Below are positions 9,026 to 18,259 of a stretch of 64,000 nt of DNA, one piece after another. Origin of the DNA: Edaphobacter flagellatus (GTDB lineage: Bacteria; Acidobacteriota; Terriglobia; Terriglobales; Acidobacteriaceae); assembly GCF_025264665.1 (NCBI RefSeq), contig NZ_CP073697.1:1-64000 (forward strand). The letters run 5' to 3'. The notes below the pieces were generated by a model, which was given only the letters and a program-made list of their open reading frames with translations, had not been told where the DNA came from and searched no databases. Within the stretch, counting starts at the first letter, position 1. Each line of letters opens with the position of its first letter. Position numbers and translations under genes: made by a program.

Positions 9026-9382
9026 GCACAATAGGCCCTCAGCCGGATTGAATTAAATGTTGCGTGTGTCTTGGGGAGAGCTGGACCACGAAGAGGCGAC
9101 GATCCGGCGACAGTCGACTACTTGAGAGAACAGGTTCCGTATTCTCAATACAACGGCTACTCGTTGAGACGAGACCGTTGTTCTTTTGATAGCACTTTGC
9201 AGCAAGGGAATAGGATGACGATTTGTTCATTGAAGACGCAATCACCGGAGCGCCACTGAATTTCGTCCGTCTACATGCTAAGTTACGGAACAGCGAAGCA
9301 GGATGCGCGACCACGAATGATCTTCGGAATCGGCATTCGGCGCTCAGCCAACGCCTAAAATTTGCGAGGTCGATACTCTGAG
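9026..9382. other. Intergenic region between divergent PKS and PepSY-like genes
   Basis: About 350 bases between two divergent genes. I see no convincing gene: a 120-codon minus-strand frame at 9039-9401 has low-complexity, unconvincing sequence. The only notable content is the ATGAC-type dyad at 9215-9230. Confidence 0.5.
9215..9230. promoter_or_regulatory. 16-bp dyad ATGACGATTTGTTCAT between divergent genes
   Basis: ATGAC-N6-TTCAT, 14 of 16 identical to the site at 3081. It sits in the shared upstream region of the polyketide synthase (leftward) and the PepSY-like gene (rightward). Inferred operator. Confidence 0.4.
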
Positions 9383-9850
9383 ATGACATCTGTAGCATCA
9401 TTCAAATCTATCCGCCTGATACACCGCTACATTGGACTGTTCTTCTCGCCGGCGATTCTCTTTTTCGCGATCACAGGCGGTCTACAGATGTTCGGTCTGC
9501 ACGAGAGCGCTCGTGGTAGTTCCTATGTACCGCCTAACATCCTCGTGCATCTCTCACAATTGCATAAGAAGGGGACGCTTTACCTTCCTCCCCGAAAGGC
9601 TGCTCCGCCCAATTCGGCCAAGCCGGATGGTCCAAAACCCGAGACGCCAAAGCCGCCGCAAGCATCCCCGGCCACGCCGACACCCAACTCCCTTCCCATG
9701 AAGATATTCTTTGCCGCCACAGCGCTTGCACTCGCCGTATCGACGTGTACGGGCATCATGATGGGATGGAAGTATGCGCGCCGGAAATTGACCGTTCTGC
9801 TCGTCCTTGCGGCAGGAGTCCTTATACCGGCTATCCTGCTCTTTGTGTAG
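9383..9850 (+). CDS. PepSY-associated TM-like membrane protein
   Basis: 155 residues from ATG 9383. The first segment (SIRLIHRYIGLFFSPAILFFAITGGLQMFGLHE) matches the N-terminal helix of PepSY-associated membrane proteins, including the His-Arg pair at its start. A proline/lysine-rich linker of about 45 residues (PPRKAAPPNSAKPDGPKPETPKPP...) separates it from two C-terminal helices (KIFFAATALALAVSTCTGIMMGW and LTVLLVLAAGVLIPAILLFV). It lacks the large PepSY periplasmic domains, so it is a short form. It lies upstream of a response regulator and kinase on the same strand, which may indicate a shared signal, possibly envelope iron or another metal (inference). Confidence 0.6.
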   Translation: MTSVASFKSIRLIHRYIGLFFSPAILFFAITGGLQMFGLHESARGSSYVPPNILVHLSQLHKKGTLYLPPRKAAPPNSAKPDGPKPETPKPPQASPATPTPNSLPMKIFFAATALALAVSTCTGIMMGWKYARRKLTVLLVLAAGVLIPAILLFV

Positions 9851-9885
9851 CCTTCCCGATTCGTCCATCGCTGCGTGGACGCAAG

Positions 9886-9901
9886 ATGACCGAATCGTCA
9901 T
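9886..9901. promoter_or_regulatory. Perfect dyad ATGAC-CGAATC-GTCAT upstream of the response regulator
   Basis: A perfect 5-6-5 dyad, extended by one further pair (GATGAC...GTCATC at 9885-9902), 55 bases before the response regulator start. It has the geometry of the sites at 3081, 9215 and 13572, which suggests autoregulation by the adjacent OmpR-type regulator. Confidence 0.45.
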
Positions 9902-9955
9902 CTGTGCGGCTTCCTGAAGCATGCGAGTCGTGAATCAAATGTCTTACCATGATTC

Positions 9956-10633
9956 ATGCGGCTTCTGCTGGTCGAGGATGAACCCGAGATTCAAAGCTTC
10001 GTCGAGCAGTCCCTGGTTGAGGCGGGATACGAAGTGCATGCGGCGGAAGACGGGAGCGCAGCAACTCAGTTGGCGTCCAGGCACGCCTACGATGGTCTCA
10101 TTGTCGACCTGGGACTTCCGGATCAAGATGGCATTGACCTGATTCTTCAGCTTCGACGCTCTGGCATCAGCAGCCCCGTATTGATACTTTCAGCCAGAAG
10201 ATCGGTCGACGACAGGGTCAAAGGTCTGGAACAAGGTGGTGACGATTACCTGACGAAACCCTTCGCAGTTGCAGAACTGCTGGCAAGATTGCGTAACCTC
10301 TTGCGGCGTAATCGTGCCACGAGTGAGGAGGCGACCCGCCTTCGCGTACTGGACCTGGAGTTGGATTTCATCAGCCGTAGAGCTTCTCGCGGTGGAGAGG
10401 TTTTAAATCTAAGCCCGCAGGAATTCGTGCTTCTGGCGTACCTATGCCGACACGCTGGGCGTGTTGTTACTCGATCGATGCTTCTCTCCGAAGTGTGGGG
10501 GATGCGAATTCAACCGAACACCAATGTTGTTGATGTACATGTCTACCGCCTGCGCGGCAAGGTGGATACAGAAGGCCGCGAGCCGTTGATCAAGACCTTA
10601 CGAGGTATTGGCTATGTCCTCAAAGACCGCTAA
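9956..10633 (+). CDS. OmpR/PhoB-family response regulator
   Basis: 225 residues. The receiver domain (about 1-115) has the acidic pocket E7-D8, phospho-acceptor D51 (LIVDLGLPD), the conserved S79 and K101 (DYLTKPF). A winged-helix DNA-binding domain (about 127-225) ends with the typical VHVYRLRGKVD...IKTLRGIGYVLKDR. It overlaps the following kinase gene by 20 bases, so the two form a translationally coupled two-component system. The dyad just upstream is a plausible autoregulatory site. Confidence 0.95.
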   Translation: MRLLLVEDEPEIQSFVEQSLVEAGYEVHAAEDGSAATQLASRHAYDGLIVDLGLPDQDGIDLILQLRRSGISSPVLILSARRSVDDRVKGLEQGGDDYLTKPFAVAELLARLRNLLRRNRATSEEATRLRVLDLELDFISRRASRGGEVLNLSPQEFVLLAYLCRHAGRVVTRSMLLSEVWGMRIQPNTNVVDVHVYRLRGKVDTEGREPLIKTLRGIGYVLKDR

Positions 10634-12095
10634 TCCCGTCATGCGTAGCGCCGCATGGCGTATCTCTCTATGGGCAACCCTGGCATTTGCCATTGGAACA
10701 ATGCTGGTTTTTGTCATGCTTCATCGCTTCGTCGCGAACGATATTCAGCGCAGGAGCGACGCGTGGCTCTCCGGAGAGGTGGCGGTTCTCGGCGATGTAG
10801 CTGGCCGCACGCCGAAAGACCGCCTCTACGGTAGGGTAGTCGGAGAAGTGGCAGAACTTGCTAGCAGAGAGGTGCCTGACAAACTCCGCTCCAACAGCAA
10901 TGAGAATGACTCCGTCTTCTTTCTTCAGGCTGGGGACGACGGGACTCTGAAACTTTGGGTAGGTGCCGGTGACGGGTTGCCTAACTTAGCCGCGATTCGC
11001 GCGCGCAAGTTTACTTCCGACGTTCCCTACGACTTGAATGTCAAAGGATTCAATCATCCCTTTCGAGTAGCAACGGTACGGCTCGATGATGGAAGCCATA
11101 TCTATCTCGGGCTTTCGGAACGAGATGAATTACGTGTGCTCAACAACCTGCGCCTCCGTTTTTTCTGCCTCTGGCTGCTCATTGTGCTGTTCGGTTCCGC
11201 GATGGTCTTCTTCGTGACCAGACGTATGCTCGGCCACGTTCGCGAGATCACCGAGGCGGCATCCAGGATCGGGCAATCCGACCTGAGCAGCAGGGTTCCG
11301 ACCAGCAAGCGGAACGACGAAGTGGGACACCTGGCGCTAACGCTCAACCACATGTTGGACCGGATAGAAAGCTCCGTGCATCAACTGCACACCATCACTG
11401 AGTCTCTCGCCCACGATCTTCGCAGCCCGTTGACGGCAATTCGAGGGAAGCTGGAGGTCGTTCTGTCGGGCGATTTGAAGGCTGAGCAAGGTGAGCCGAT
11501 CGTCTCGGCTATCGATGAGCTGGATCGATTGTCGGAGTTCCTGAATACTTCGCTCGACGTTGCTGAGGCGAAGGCTGACGCGCTTAGGCTTTCACGTACT
11601 GACGTCGATCTCGACGAACTGGTTCGCATCATGATTGACCTGTACGAGCCTTCCATGTCGGAGAAAGGGCTTCGAGTGAATTTGCGCAGCGCCGGTCCTG
11701 TCACTGTACTGGCAGACGATGCTCTTCTGCATCGAGTGATCGCAAACCTTCTCGATAACGAACTTAACCACTTGCCCGCGTCGTGCACCGTTTCCATAAA
11801 ACTTGGCGCAAGCGAGGACGCTGCAACGCTGATTGTGGAGGATGATGGTCCGGGATTTGCTTCGGAGATTGGCATCCACATGTTCGAGCAGAGGGTGAAA
11901 GGAAGAGACTCTAGGGGGCATGGTCTTGGACTTGCATTTGTTGAAGCTGTAGTGCGCGCTCACGGAGGAAGTGTGACGGCGTCGAACCGTCCAGAAGGTG
12001 GGGCATTGCTGTCGATTTCCTGGCCTCGTGCAACCGGAGAGAAGATTGAAGCTCCTCACTCTTTGACACTGGTCAACAGTTATGTGAGGCGCTGA
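10614..12095 (+). CDS. Sensor histidine kinase (HAMP, HisKA, HATPase)
   Basis: About 493 residues from ATG 10614, with GAGG nine bases upstream. Order: a membrane helix (ISLWATLAFAIGTMLVFVMLHRF), a periplasmic sensor region of about 130 residues with no recognised domain, a second helix (RFFCLWLLIVLFGSAMVFFV), a HAMP linker, the H-box SLAHDLRSPLTAIRGKLE, the N-box LLDNELNH, and the G boxes DDGPGF and GHGLGLAFV. It phosphorylates the regulator encoded directly upstream. The signal is unknown. Confidence 0.93.
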   Translation: MSSKTANPVMRSAAWRISLWATLAFAIGTMLVFVMLHRFVANDIQRRSDAWLSGEVAVLGDVAGRTPKDRLYGRVVGEVAELASREVPDKLRSNSNENDSVFFLQAGDDGTLKLWVGAGDGLPNLAAIRARKFTSDVPYDLNVKGFNHPFRVATVRLDDGSHIYLGLSERDELRVLNNLRLRFFCLWLLIVLFGSAMVFFVTRRMLGHVREITEAASRIGQSDLSSRVPTSKRNDEVGHLALTLNHMLDRIESSVHQLHTITESLAHDLRSPLTAIRGKLEVVLSGDLKAEQGEPIVSAIDELDRLSEFLNTSLDVAEAKADALRLSRTDVDLDELVRIMIDLYEPSMSEKGLRVNLRSAGPVTVLADDALLHRVIANLLDNELNHLPASCTVSIKLGASEDAATLIVEDDGPGFASEIGIHMFEQRVKGRDSRGHGLGLAFVEAVVRAHGGSVTASNRPEGGALLSISWPRATGEKIEAPHSLTLVNSYVRR

Positions 12096-12195
12096 TTATG
12101 TTTCGTAGAAGCGCCGAGATCTTACGGGTATGCTCCTCATGAAGTTCGTGGTGCGGCTCGTCAACAGACCTCTCTTCTATGCGGACTGGATATGT

Positions 12196-13308
12196 CTATG
12201 GCTCTCCGTCTGCCTCTTTGGGAGCATGAGAGGTGATCCGCCGCAGAAGAAACTCGCGAAGGAGATTGTTGCCCGCATTACCAGCAGTATCGATGAGCCC
12301 ATTTACGACCGACAAGGATAGTCCGCGATTTGTGGATGGATAGTAGAGATTCGAGAGACCTCCTGCGGCGAAGCTACCCAGAATGTGGGAATAGTTCGGC
12401 TGCCGATGGCCATTGTCACCTCTGCAAATAACGGCTGAGGTAATTGCGTAGAGTGCCCTGGAGCGAATGCTTCCCGTGCCTTTGTAAAAGTAGCGAGGAT
12501 CTTGATGAAACAGAGATGGGAGGACGGCGCTGGCCAGCACTCTTCCTGAGAAGTCGTTGGCGTATGCAGCGCCGAAGCGCTTTGCATAGCCGTGCGCGCC
12601 TTGTCCGTACCCTGAGAAGCTTCCGTTGGCCTGCTCGGCGCCGGCGACGAGGCCAGCTTCGGCGAAGGCAACAGGATCAATTACCGCCCGGAAAGCCAGC
12701 TCGAATTTCTGTTTCGTTCCAAGTGGTGCTGCGTTCCAGTAGTAGACGCTATAGAAGTTCGGCAAAACGCCCAGAACCCGCTGCTGCTCGGCGAGGTGGA
12801 TCTCTGCCTCGGCTATCTCTGCCCGAGTCGCCACGACCGTTACATCGGCAGTTACCGTGGCGAACGGCAGCACCACCTGCGAAACGGTGCTCGTTTCCCC
12901 TGCATGGAGGGTAATTTCAGGAGAGACGTAGGTGCCCATGCCAGGTGCGGAGATGGTTAGCTTGAAAGATCCGGGTGTCAGTCCAGAGAAAGCGAACTCG
13001 CCGTGGTTGCCTGATTGCAAAACCTGTTCCGCCGTTCCGGGCCGACCCGACAGCACCACCCTCGCACCTTGAATCAAATCTCCATTCGTGTCCAAAACCG
13101 TGCCCACAATGCTGCCCGAGCCGCTTTGAGCGCTTTGACCAACGCCAGGGGCATCCGGTAAGCCTGCATTGCTTGCCACAGTACTGTCCGTCTGCTGCGC
13201 ATTGGCGAGTGCTGTCATTCGACCGAATAGAGCGTCAAGCAGCAGCCCGCCGATCAGGATCACAACCGGTAAGGCCGGCCTTCTATTGCGCCATTTCCGC
13301 CTTCGCAA
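12196..13308 (-). CDS. Exported carboxypeptidase-regulatory-like domain protein
   Basis: The frame is open from 13533. I prefer a TTG at 13308 because it begins a signal-like N-terminus (RRRKWRNRRPALPVVILIGGLLLDALFGRM). A carboxypeptidase-regulatory-like domain follows (GSIVGTVLDTNGDLIQGARVVLSGRPGTAEQVLQSGNHGEFAFSGLTPGSFKLTISAPGMGTYVSPEITL). The C-terminal part of about 200 residues (VLGVLPNFYSVYYWNAAPLGTKQKFELAFRAVIDP...) is a pattern seen repeatedly in acidobacterial exported proteins of unknown role. It lacks a TonB barrel and is far shorter than the receptor at 439-2961. An ATGAC-N6-GTCAT dyad lies upstream. Confidence 0.7.
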   Translation of the reverse strand: MRRRKWRNRRPALPVVILIGGLLLDALFGRMTALANAQQTDSTVASNAGLPDAPGVGQSAQSGSGSIVGTVLDTNGDLIQGARVVLSGRPGTAEQVLQSGNHGEFAFSGLTPGSFKLTISAPGMGTYVSPEITLHAGETSTVSQVVLPFATVTADVTVVATRAEIAEAEIHLAEQQRVLGVLPNFYSVYYWNAAPLGTKQKFELAFRAVIDPVAFAEAGLVAGAEQANGSFSGYGQGAHGYAKRFGAAYANDFSGRVLASAVLPSLFHQDPRYFYKGTGSIRSRALYAITSAVICRGDNGHRQPNYSHILGSFAAGGLSNLYYPSTNRGLSLSVVNGLIDTAGNAGNNLLREFLLRRITSHAPKEADGEP

Positions 13309-13571
13309 CGGGACCGTTGCATGCGCAGAACTACCTGCTATGCCTTCACCGACTGGAGCACCGAGGCACAGGCCGTTGGAGACGTGTTGTCGAAGGCAGC
13401 ACAATGGGCTATCACGTGCACTGCACAGGCGCCACGGGATTGCTACGGGGTGGACGGGAAAAGACACACGGTCTCCTTGGCTGCTCCCTTTACCGCGGGG
13501 CGGATTCGATGTGCTATCTGCATCCAGTACCAATAAGACGGTGTGAGTTACGCGGAGTAATCGATTAGGTG

Positions 13572-13587
13572 AATGACATTTTTGTCA
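13572..13587. promoter_or_regulatory. Perfect dyad ATGAC-ATTTTT-GTCAT upstream of the CarboxypepD-like gene
   Basis: A 16-bp dyad just upstream of the open frame of the exported protein gene and 50 bases from the end of the haem-binding gene. Same half-sites and spacing as at 9886, and nearly identical to the site at 3081. Confidence 0.42.
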
Positions 13588-13636
13588 TCTATCAACATCG
13601 GCCCAGTCGCATTCGTCGCGCGACAGAAAGGATTGG

Positions 13637-14095
13637 CTATTGTGCTTGTGCCCATGCGCAGAAGTGCTGCACTTCCTGCGGGCTGAGGTGTGCCTCCGGA
13701 TGGAGAGGCCGATAGTACCAGAGGGGCATCTTGTCCCCGCTCATCATGGCGCAGGCGTCCATCAATCGAATCTTTGACATCTCAGGACTCAGACGATCCC
13801 ACTGCGAAAAATTCAGGCGTGCGAGCCCCGTCTGCCGGTCGTGTTGCACCAGACTCGAAGACGGCCAGACACTGGCGTACCACGGATATCGCGGCCGGTC
13901 AGAGTGGCAGTCATAGCAGGCACGATGAATTGTGTCACGTATCTGAGGGTCTGCGCCTAGGGCAACCTCCATACTCGCGGACCGCGAGATGTGAGATTGC
14001 ACTGCTCCGTTCTCTGTTGGCCGCGATAAAGACAGGACGGCAAGAAGAATGGCAATGGCTACAACACCACCCAGGATGAAAGCGTTTCTCTTCAT
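13637..14095 (-). CDS. Haem-binding domain protein (c-type, CxxCH)
   Basis: 152 residues. An N-terminal membrane anchor or signal (AFILGGVVAIAILLAVLSL) precedes a single c-haem motif in RACYDCHSDRPRYPWYASVWPSSSLVQHD, the signature of the small haem_bd (DUF3365/PF14376-like) family. It ends SPQEVQHFCAWAQAQ. The ATG overlaps the stop of the upstream peroxidase gene by four bases (ATGA), so the two are coupled. It is probably a periplasmic electron carrier for the peroxidase (inference). Confidence 0.85.
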   Translation of the reverse strand: MKRNAFILGGVVAIAILLAVLSLSRPTENGAVQSHISRSASMEVALGADPQIRDTIHRACYDCHSDRPRYPWYASVWPSSSLVQHDRQTGLARLNFSQWDRLSPEMSKIRLMDACAMMSGDKMPLWYYRPLHPEAHLSPQEVQHFCAWAQAQ

Positions 14096-15153
14096 TGTGC
14101 AGTTCCTTCCCGCTTTGTCTTCTCCTTCGTATCTGTCCTGGAGGCAGTGGGTTGATCGGGGGAGATATACGCTTGCGGTATGGCTCCAGTCAGCGACTGG
14201 AGAAAAGCAACGATCAGGTTTACCTCTTGGGGGCTAAGTTTCCTGCCGCACTGATACTCGGACATGAGGCTGACAGCTTCGTTCAACGAACGGACCTGCC
14301 CATCATGGAAATATGGTCCGGTCTTCTCGATATTTCTGAGAGTTGGGACCTTGAAAACAAGCCGGTCGCGCTCAAACGTTGTTACCTGGTAGCGGCCAAG
14401 GTCGTGTTGATTAGACCATCGCAGCGTGTTTCCGAGTTTTTGGTAGGAGTTGCCTCCAACCCCTCGGCCCGCGTGGCAGGAAGCGCAACCTGTCTTCAGA
14501 AAGAGCTTCAGTCCCAGTTTCTCGTTCGCGTTAAGGGCGCTTGTATCGCCCTCCAGATAGCGGTCCCAGCGAGAGGGCGTAAGCAGCCCTTGTTCGAATG
14601 CCGCAACCGCTTCGGCGAAATGGTCAAAGGTGATCGGTTCTGCGGAATCGGGAAACGCATCATGAAATGCAGGCGCATAACCGGGGAGGCTCTGAATCCG
14701 AGCAGCGACGGCATCGCCGCTCGGCATTCCCATCTCTACGGGATTCAGGATAGGCCCCTTCGCCTGGGCGGCGAGGTCACCAGCGCGTCCATCCCAGAAC
14801 TGGGCTAAATTGAGTGCTGCGTTATAGACAGTCGGGGCATTACGCCCACCCAGCTTTCCATCGTGTCCGGTCGAAAGACTATGTCCATCTACTCCGTAGG
14901 AATTGAGAAGGTGACAGGAGTTGCAGGAGGTGTTTTCGCCCATCGAGAGTCTCTGGTCGTAGTAGAGTTTGCGCCCCAGGTTGACACGAGGTTGCAAGCG
15001 AGGCGGTATAGATGGCACCGTGAGAGCAGAAAAGCGGGTTCGCAAAGCCGCAGGCGAAATGTCGGTGCGGGGATCGGTATCAAGGGAACCACCACATCCA
15101 GCCATGCCAAGCAACAGGCACAGTCCCAATGACGCAATCGTGGATCGAATCAT
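14092..15153 (-). CDS. Di-haem cytochrome c peroxidase (lipoprotein)
   Basis: Start ATG 15153 begins a lipoprotein signal with lipobox LLGMAGC (Cys20). The frame runs back to 15402, but that extension looks non-coding. Two c-haem sites are visible, CNSCH (about 77-81) and CASCH (about 223-227). The family segments GRNAPTVYNAALNLAQFWDGRAGDLAAQAKGPILNPVEM and FKVPTLRNIEKTGPYFHDGQV are also present. Enzymes of this CcpA/MauG group reduce H2O2 in the periplasm using c-type cytochrome electrons. It is coupled to the downstream haem-binding gene. Confidence 0.92.
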   Translation of the reverse strand: MIRSTIASLGLCLLLGMAGCGGSLDTDPRTDISPAALRTRFSALTVPSIPPRLQPRVNLGRKLYYDQRLSMGENTSCNSCHLLNSYGVDGHSLSTGHDGKLGGRNAPTVYNAALNLAQFWDGRAGDLAAQAKGPILNPVEMGMPSGDAVAARIQSLPGYAPAFHDAFPDSAEPITFDHFAEAVAAFEQGLLTPSRWDRYLEGDTSALNANEKLGLKLFLKTGCASCHAGRGVGGNSYQKLGNTLRWSNQHDLGRYQVTTFERDRLVFKVPTLRNIEKTGPYFHDGQVRSLNEAVSLMSEYQCGRKLSPQEVNLIVAFLQSLTGAIPQAYISPDQPTASRTDTKEKTKREGTAQ

Positions 15154-15429
15154 ACCCTGTCTCCGATCGAGTGGCGGAATACCGCTACAGAAGCGGTAAG
15201 GGCAAGCTGAGGGCCATTTGTGAATCAGTGGAAAGTGCTGAGAATACGGTTTGCGATCCCTTTCGCTGCGCCCGGATAGTTCAAGGATTTGAACTATCCG
15301 TTCGATTCTTTGAAATCCGATGCTCCGAAAAACACGCGAATAGGGTTCCTCTCTTGGTTTTCCGTCTGGCCCTCCGCATGCTCTATGAACCGGGATGATC
15401 ACTGTAAAGTGAACAAGAGAACGAATTGA

Positions 15430-16740
15430 ATGCCATACCGCGCTTCACTTGCAAATACCATCATCGTCAACCGCTCCATCATCGGTTCGGTTTATCTCGC
15501 TGTTCTGCTGATCTTTTTCGGCGCGCAGATGCTCTTTACGACGTTCCTGACCCTGCCGCCGCGGCCTGTCTTCTTCCTGGTTTCGTTTGCAGTCGGCCTT
15601 CGTCTGATTGAGATCGTTTCCGCAAAGCAACTCTTGGCAAAACATGTCTTATCGAGCCGTTGGTTCGCCGCCGCATCGATCAGCTGGACTCTTGCGCTCG
15701 CACTTCTTCTGGCTGTGCTGACACGCCAGCCGGATACGCACTACTTCGGGATGCTGATTCTGCCCATTCTGGAGGCGGCAATCTACTTCTCGCTTATGAC
15801 GACGTTGCTGGTGGCGATGGCGGCCTCCTCACTTTCACTCTTCTGGGTTGCTTACGTCGCACACTTTCGCTCCCCCTTTCCTGCCGGCGAGATCTTGGAA
15901 GCGAGTACGCTGGTGCTTGTCTACTTCATCATCGGATGTCTGGTGTGGCTGTTGGTGCACATGCTGCGTGATCGTGAAGAACAGCTTCAGCAGCAGCTCG
16001 ATGACCTGAACGCGACACGCGGCAAGCTGATTGAGGAGGAGAAGCTTGCCGCAATCGGGCGCCTGGCGAGTGCGGTTGCTCACGAAATCAGAAATCCTGT
16101 TGCGATTATTTCCAGTGCGCTTGAAACCTCGGCTTCCACATCGTTGGCTTCCATAGAACGCGAAGAGATGGCACGGATTGCGGGGTTGGAGGCAAAGCGG
16201 CTGGAAAAACTGACGACCGACTTTCTCTCCTATGCCAAACCGGGAAGCGCTCCTTTTGAACGGCTTGACGCCGCGACGCTGGTTGGCTATATCGTCTCAA
16301 TCATGCAGCCGCAAGCCCTTCAGAAGGGCTTGCGAATAGAGGTTGAGACGAACGATCCCGGTTCGATTTACGGCGACGAAGGTCAATTACAACAGATGCT
16401 CTTGAATATCATGCGGAACGCAATTGAGGCGTCTCCGCGCAATGGCTGCGTATTGCTGACGGTTGTGCGGGAGCCCAATGAGAATCATCAGATCAGGATC
16501 GAGAATGCCGGGCCAGCGATTCCGCCGCACGTTGTGCATCACATCTTCGAACCTTTCTTTACGGCGAAACAAGGCGGCACGGGACTTGGTCTTGCGATCG
16601 CTCGGAGCATCGTAGACAGACACTACGGCGAATTGCATCTGGAGCGCAACGAAACAGACCATGTCGTGTTCGCCATTACCCTCCCTTCCAATAGACAAGT
16701 GGTGGGTGTGGGTGCAGCACATCCTGGTACGGGGTCTTAG
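15430..16740 (+). CDS. Membrane sensor histidine kinase, NtrB-like
   Basis: 436 residues. The N-terminal half has about five to six membrane helices with very short loops and no periplasmic sensor domain. A short coiled coil (REEQLQQQLDDLNATRGKLIEEEKLAAIGRLA) leads into the H-box SAVAHEIRNPVAIISSALE. The N-box (QMLLNIMRNAIEAS) and the glycine box (FFTAKQGGTGLGLAIARSIV) follow. It ends one base before the NtrC-type regulator gene and is its evident partner. The signal is unknown; unlike ZraS there is no visible metal-binding periplasmic loop. Confidence 0.93.
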   Translation: MPYRASLANTIIVNRSIIGSVYLAVLLIFFGAQMLFTTFLTLPPRPVFFLVSFAVGLRLIEIVSAKQLLAKHVLSSRWFAAASISWTLALALLLAVLTRQPDTHYFGMLILPILEAAIYFSLMTTLLVAMAASSLSLFWVAYVAHFRSPFPAGEILEASTLVLVYFIIGCLVWLLVHMLRDREEQLQQQLDDLNATRGKLIEEEKLAAIGRLASAVAHEIRNPVAIISSALETSASTSLASIEREEMARIAGLEAKRLEKLTTDFLSYAKPGSAPFERLDAATLVGYIVSIMQPQALQKGLRIEVETNDPGSIYGDEGQLQQMLLNIMRNAIEASPRNGCVLLTVVREPNENHQIRIENAGPAIPPHVVHHIFEPFFTAKQGGTGLGLAIARSIVDRHYGELHLERNETDHVVFAITLPSNRQVVGVGAAHPGTGS

Positions 16741-16741
16741 C

Positions 16742-18115
16742 ATGGCACGCATTCTCATCGTCGAAGACGAGCCCAATATGCGGAAGGTGCTCTCCGCCAA
16801 CCTTCGTCAGGACGGACATATCCTGGTGGAAGCGGCAACGGTCAAAGAGGGGTTGCAGGCGGTCTATGGCAACGATTTCGACGTCGTTCTGCTGGATCAG
16901 AAGATGCCCGATGGCGAAGGCTCCGAAGTGCTCAAGGCCGTCCAGCAATCGGAACCCTCGACCGCCGTGGTGATGTTGTCTGCTTACGGCACCGTCGAAC
17001 TCGCGGTAGAGGCGATGCGCAACGGTGCTTTCGATTTTCTGACCAAGCCGTTCTCCCCGGACAACCTGCGGGCGGTAGTTCATCGCGCCGCGGAACGGGC
17101 GTTCTTACACCGTGAGAACTATCTGCTGCGCAACACCGTAGACAGACTTGAGGGACAAACGGAGATTCGCGGCAATAGCCTGCCGATCGTAAAGCTGCGG
17201 GAGCTGATCTCACGGGTGGGTCCGACAGGTGCAACAGTCCTGATTACTGGAGAGACCGGTACGGGAAAAGAGTTGGTTGCGCGCGCGATCCACAAAAGCA
17301 GTCAGCGAGCGAGCAAGCCGCTCATCAGCGTCAACTGTGCGGCTTTTTCCGAATCCCTTCTCGAGAGCGAACTTTTTGGCCACGAACGAGGCGCGTTTAC
17401 CGGTGCCGACAGGACGCGTCACGGGCTTTTTGAAGCCGCGCACGAAGGAACGCTGTTTCTGGACGAAGCCGGCGAAATGTCTGCTGCGGCCCAGGCTAAG
17501 CTCCTGCGCGTTCTGGCGGAAGGAAAGATCACTCGCGTCGGCTCTACCATTTCGCGAGATGTCGATGTTCGCGTTCTGGCTGCCACGCACCGCGATTTAA
17601 GGAAAGAAGTGCAGGAGGGAAACTTCCGGCAGGACCTCTACTATCGGCTTGCCATCGTGCCGATCGCAGTTCCAGCTTTGCGCGATCGAATCGCGGATAT
17701 TCCTGAGGTTGCACAATATTTGTTACACCAGATCGCCAGCGATCTGAAGACGACAAAGCGCACTCTCCATCCGGATGCCCTACAGCAGCTCATGTCCTAT
17801 AACTTTCCAGGAAATGTGCGCGAACTGCGTAACCTGCTCGAACGCGCCTGTATTCTGACGAGCAGCCCGGAGATCTTGTGGTTTGATTTGCCGGAGGTAC
17901 TCCCGGAGGAGGCATTGGCAGAATCCGGCCTTCCGGCATTTAACGGAGCGTCACTCCCGGATGAATTTCACCTGCGCAGCACGCTTGCTTCCTGGGAGCG
18001 AAGGATTATCGAGCAAACGCTAGTGAAGACCAACGGATCGAAGACAGAGGCTGCCCGTCGGCTGGGTCTCTCGAAGAGCGATCTCAGCTATAAGCTCTCC
18101 AAGTACGGCCTATAG
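16742..18115 (+). CDS. NtrC-family sigma-54-dependent response regulator
   Basis: 457 residues. Receiver domain with D52 ([10 protein letters not shown]) and K102 (FDFLTKPF). AAA+ domain with Walker A GETGTGKE (about 170-177), the sigma-54 contact motif GAFTGA (217-222) and Walker [13 protein letters not shown] Fis-type helix-turn-helix closes the protein ([27 protein letters not shown]). All activator elements are intact. The sigma-54 promoter and upstream inverted repeat directly downstream, before the efflux operon, make that operon the likely target. Confidence 0.95.
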   Translation: MARILIVEDEPNMRKVLSANLRQDGHILVEAATVKEGLQAVYGNDFDVVLLDQKMPDGEGSEVLKAVQQSEPSTAVVMLSAYGTVELAVEAMRNGAFDFLTKPFSPDNLRAVVHRAAERAFLHRENYLLRNTVDRLEGQTEIRGNSLPIVKLRELISRVGPTGATVLITGETGTGKELVARAIHKSSQRASKPLISVNCAAFSESLLESELFGHERGAFTGADRTRHGLFEAAHEGTLFLDEAGEMSAAAQAKLLRVLAEGKITRVGSTISRDVDVRVLAATHRDLRKEVQEGNFRQDLYYRLAIVPIAVPALRDRIADIPEVAQYLLHQIASDLKTTKRTLHPDALQQLMSYNFPGNVRELRNLLERACILTSSPEILWFDLPEVLPEEALAESGLPAFNGASLPDEFHLRSTLASWERRIIEQTLVKTNGSKTEAARRLGLSKSDLSYKLSKYGL

Positions 18116-18165
18116 CGGTACTACATCTGTTCAAAAACTTGAATTCGAGTTTGATTTTTCGCCCG

Positions 18166-18207
18166 CGTTGGAAATAGTCGTATTGCTCATAGCGCGCTAT
18201 TTCAACG
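18166..18207. promoter_or_regulatory. Inverted repeat upstream of the sigma-54 promoter (candidate activator site)
   Basis: Left arm CGTTGGAAATAG (18166-18177) and right arm CTATTTCAACG (18197-18207) match as an inverted repeat with one base gap. It is about 20-60 bases upstream of the -24 element, near the usual place for an NtrC-type enhancer. Inferred site for the regulator encoded just upstream. Confidence 0.5.
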
Positions 18208-18224
18208 ATCTGGACGGAATAAGT

Positions 18225-18241
18225 TTGGCCTTTCAGTTGCC
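18225..18241 (+). promoter_or_regulatory. Sigma-54 (-24/-12) promoter of the czc-type operon
   Basis: TTGGCCTTTCAGTTGCC has GG at 18227-18228 and GC at 18239-18240, exactly ten bases apart, and matches the TTGGC-N6-TTGC consensus. Transcription would begin near 18252, which makes ATG 18260, not the TTG at 18242, the usable start of the first gene. Confidence 0.65.
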
Positions 18242-18259
18242 TTGTTCCTTAGCGGGCAC

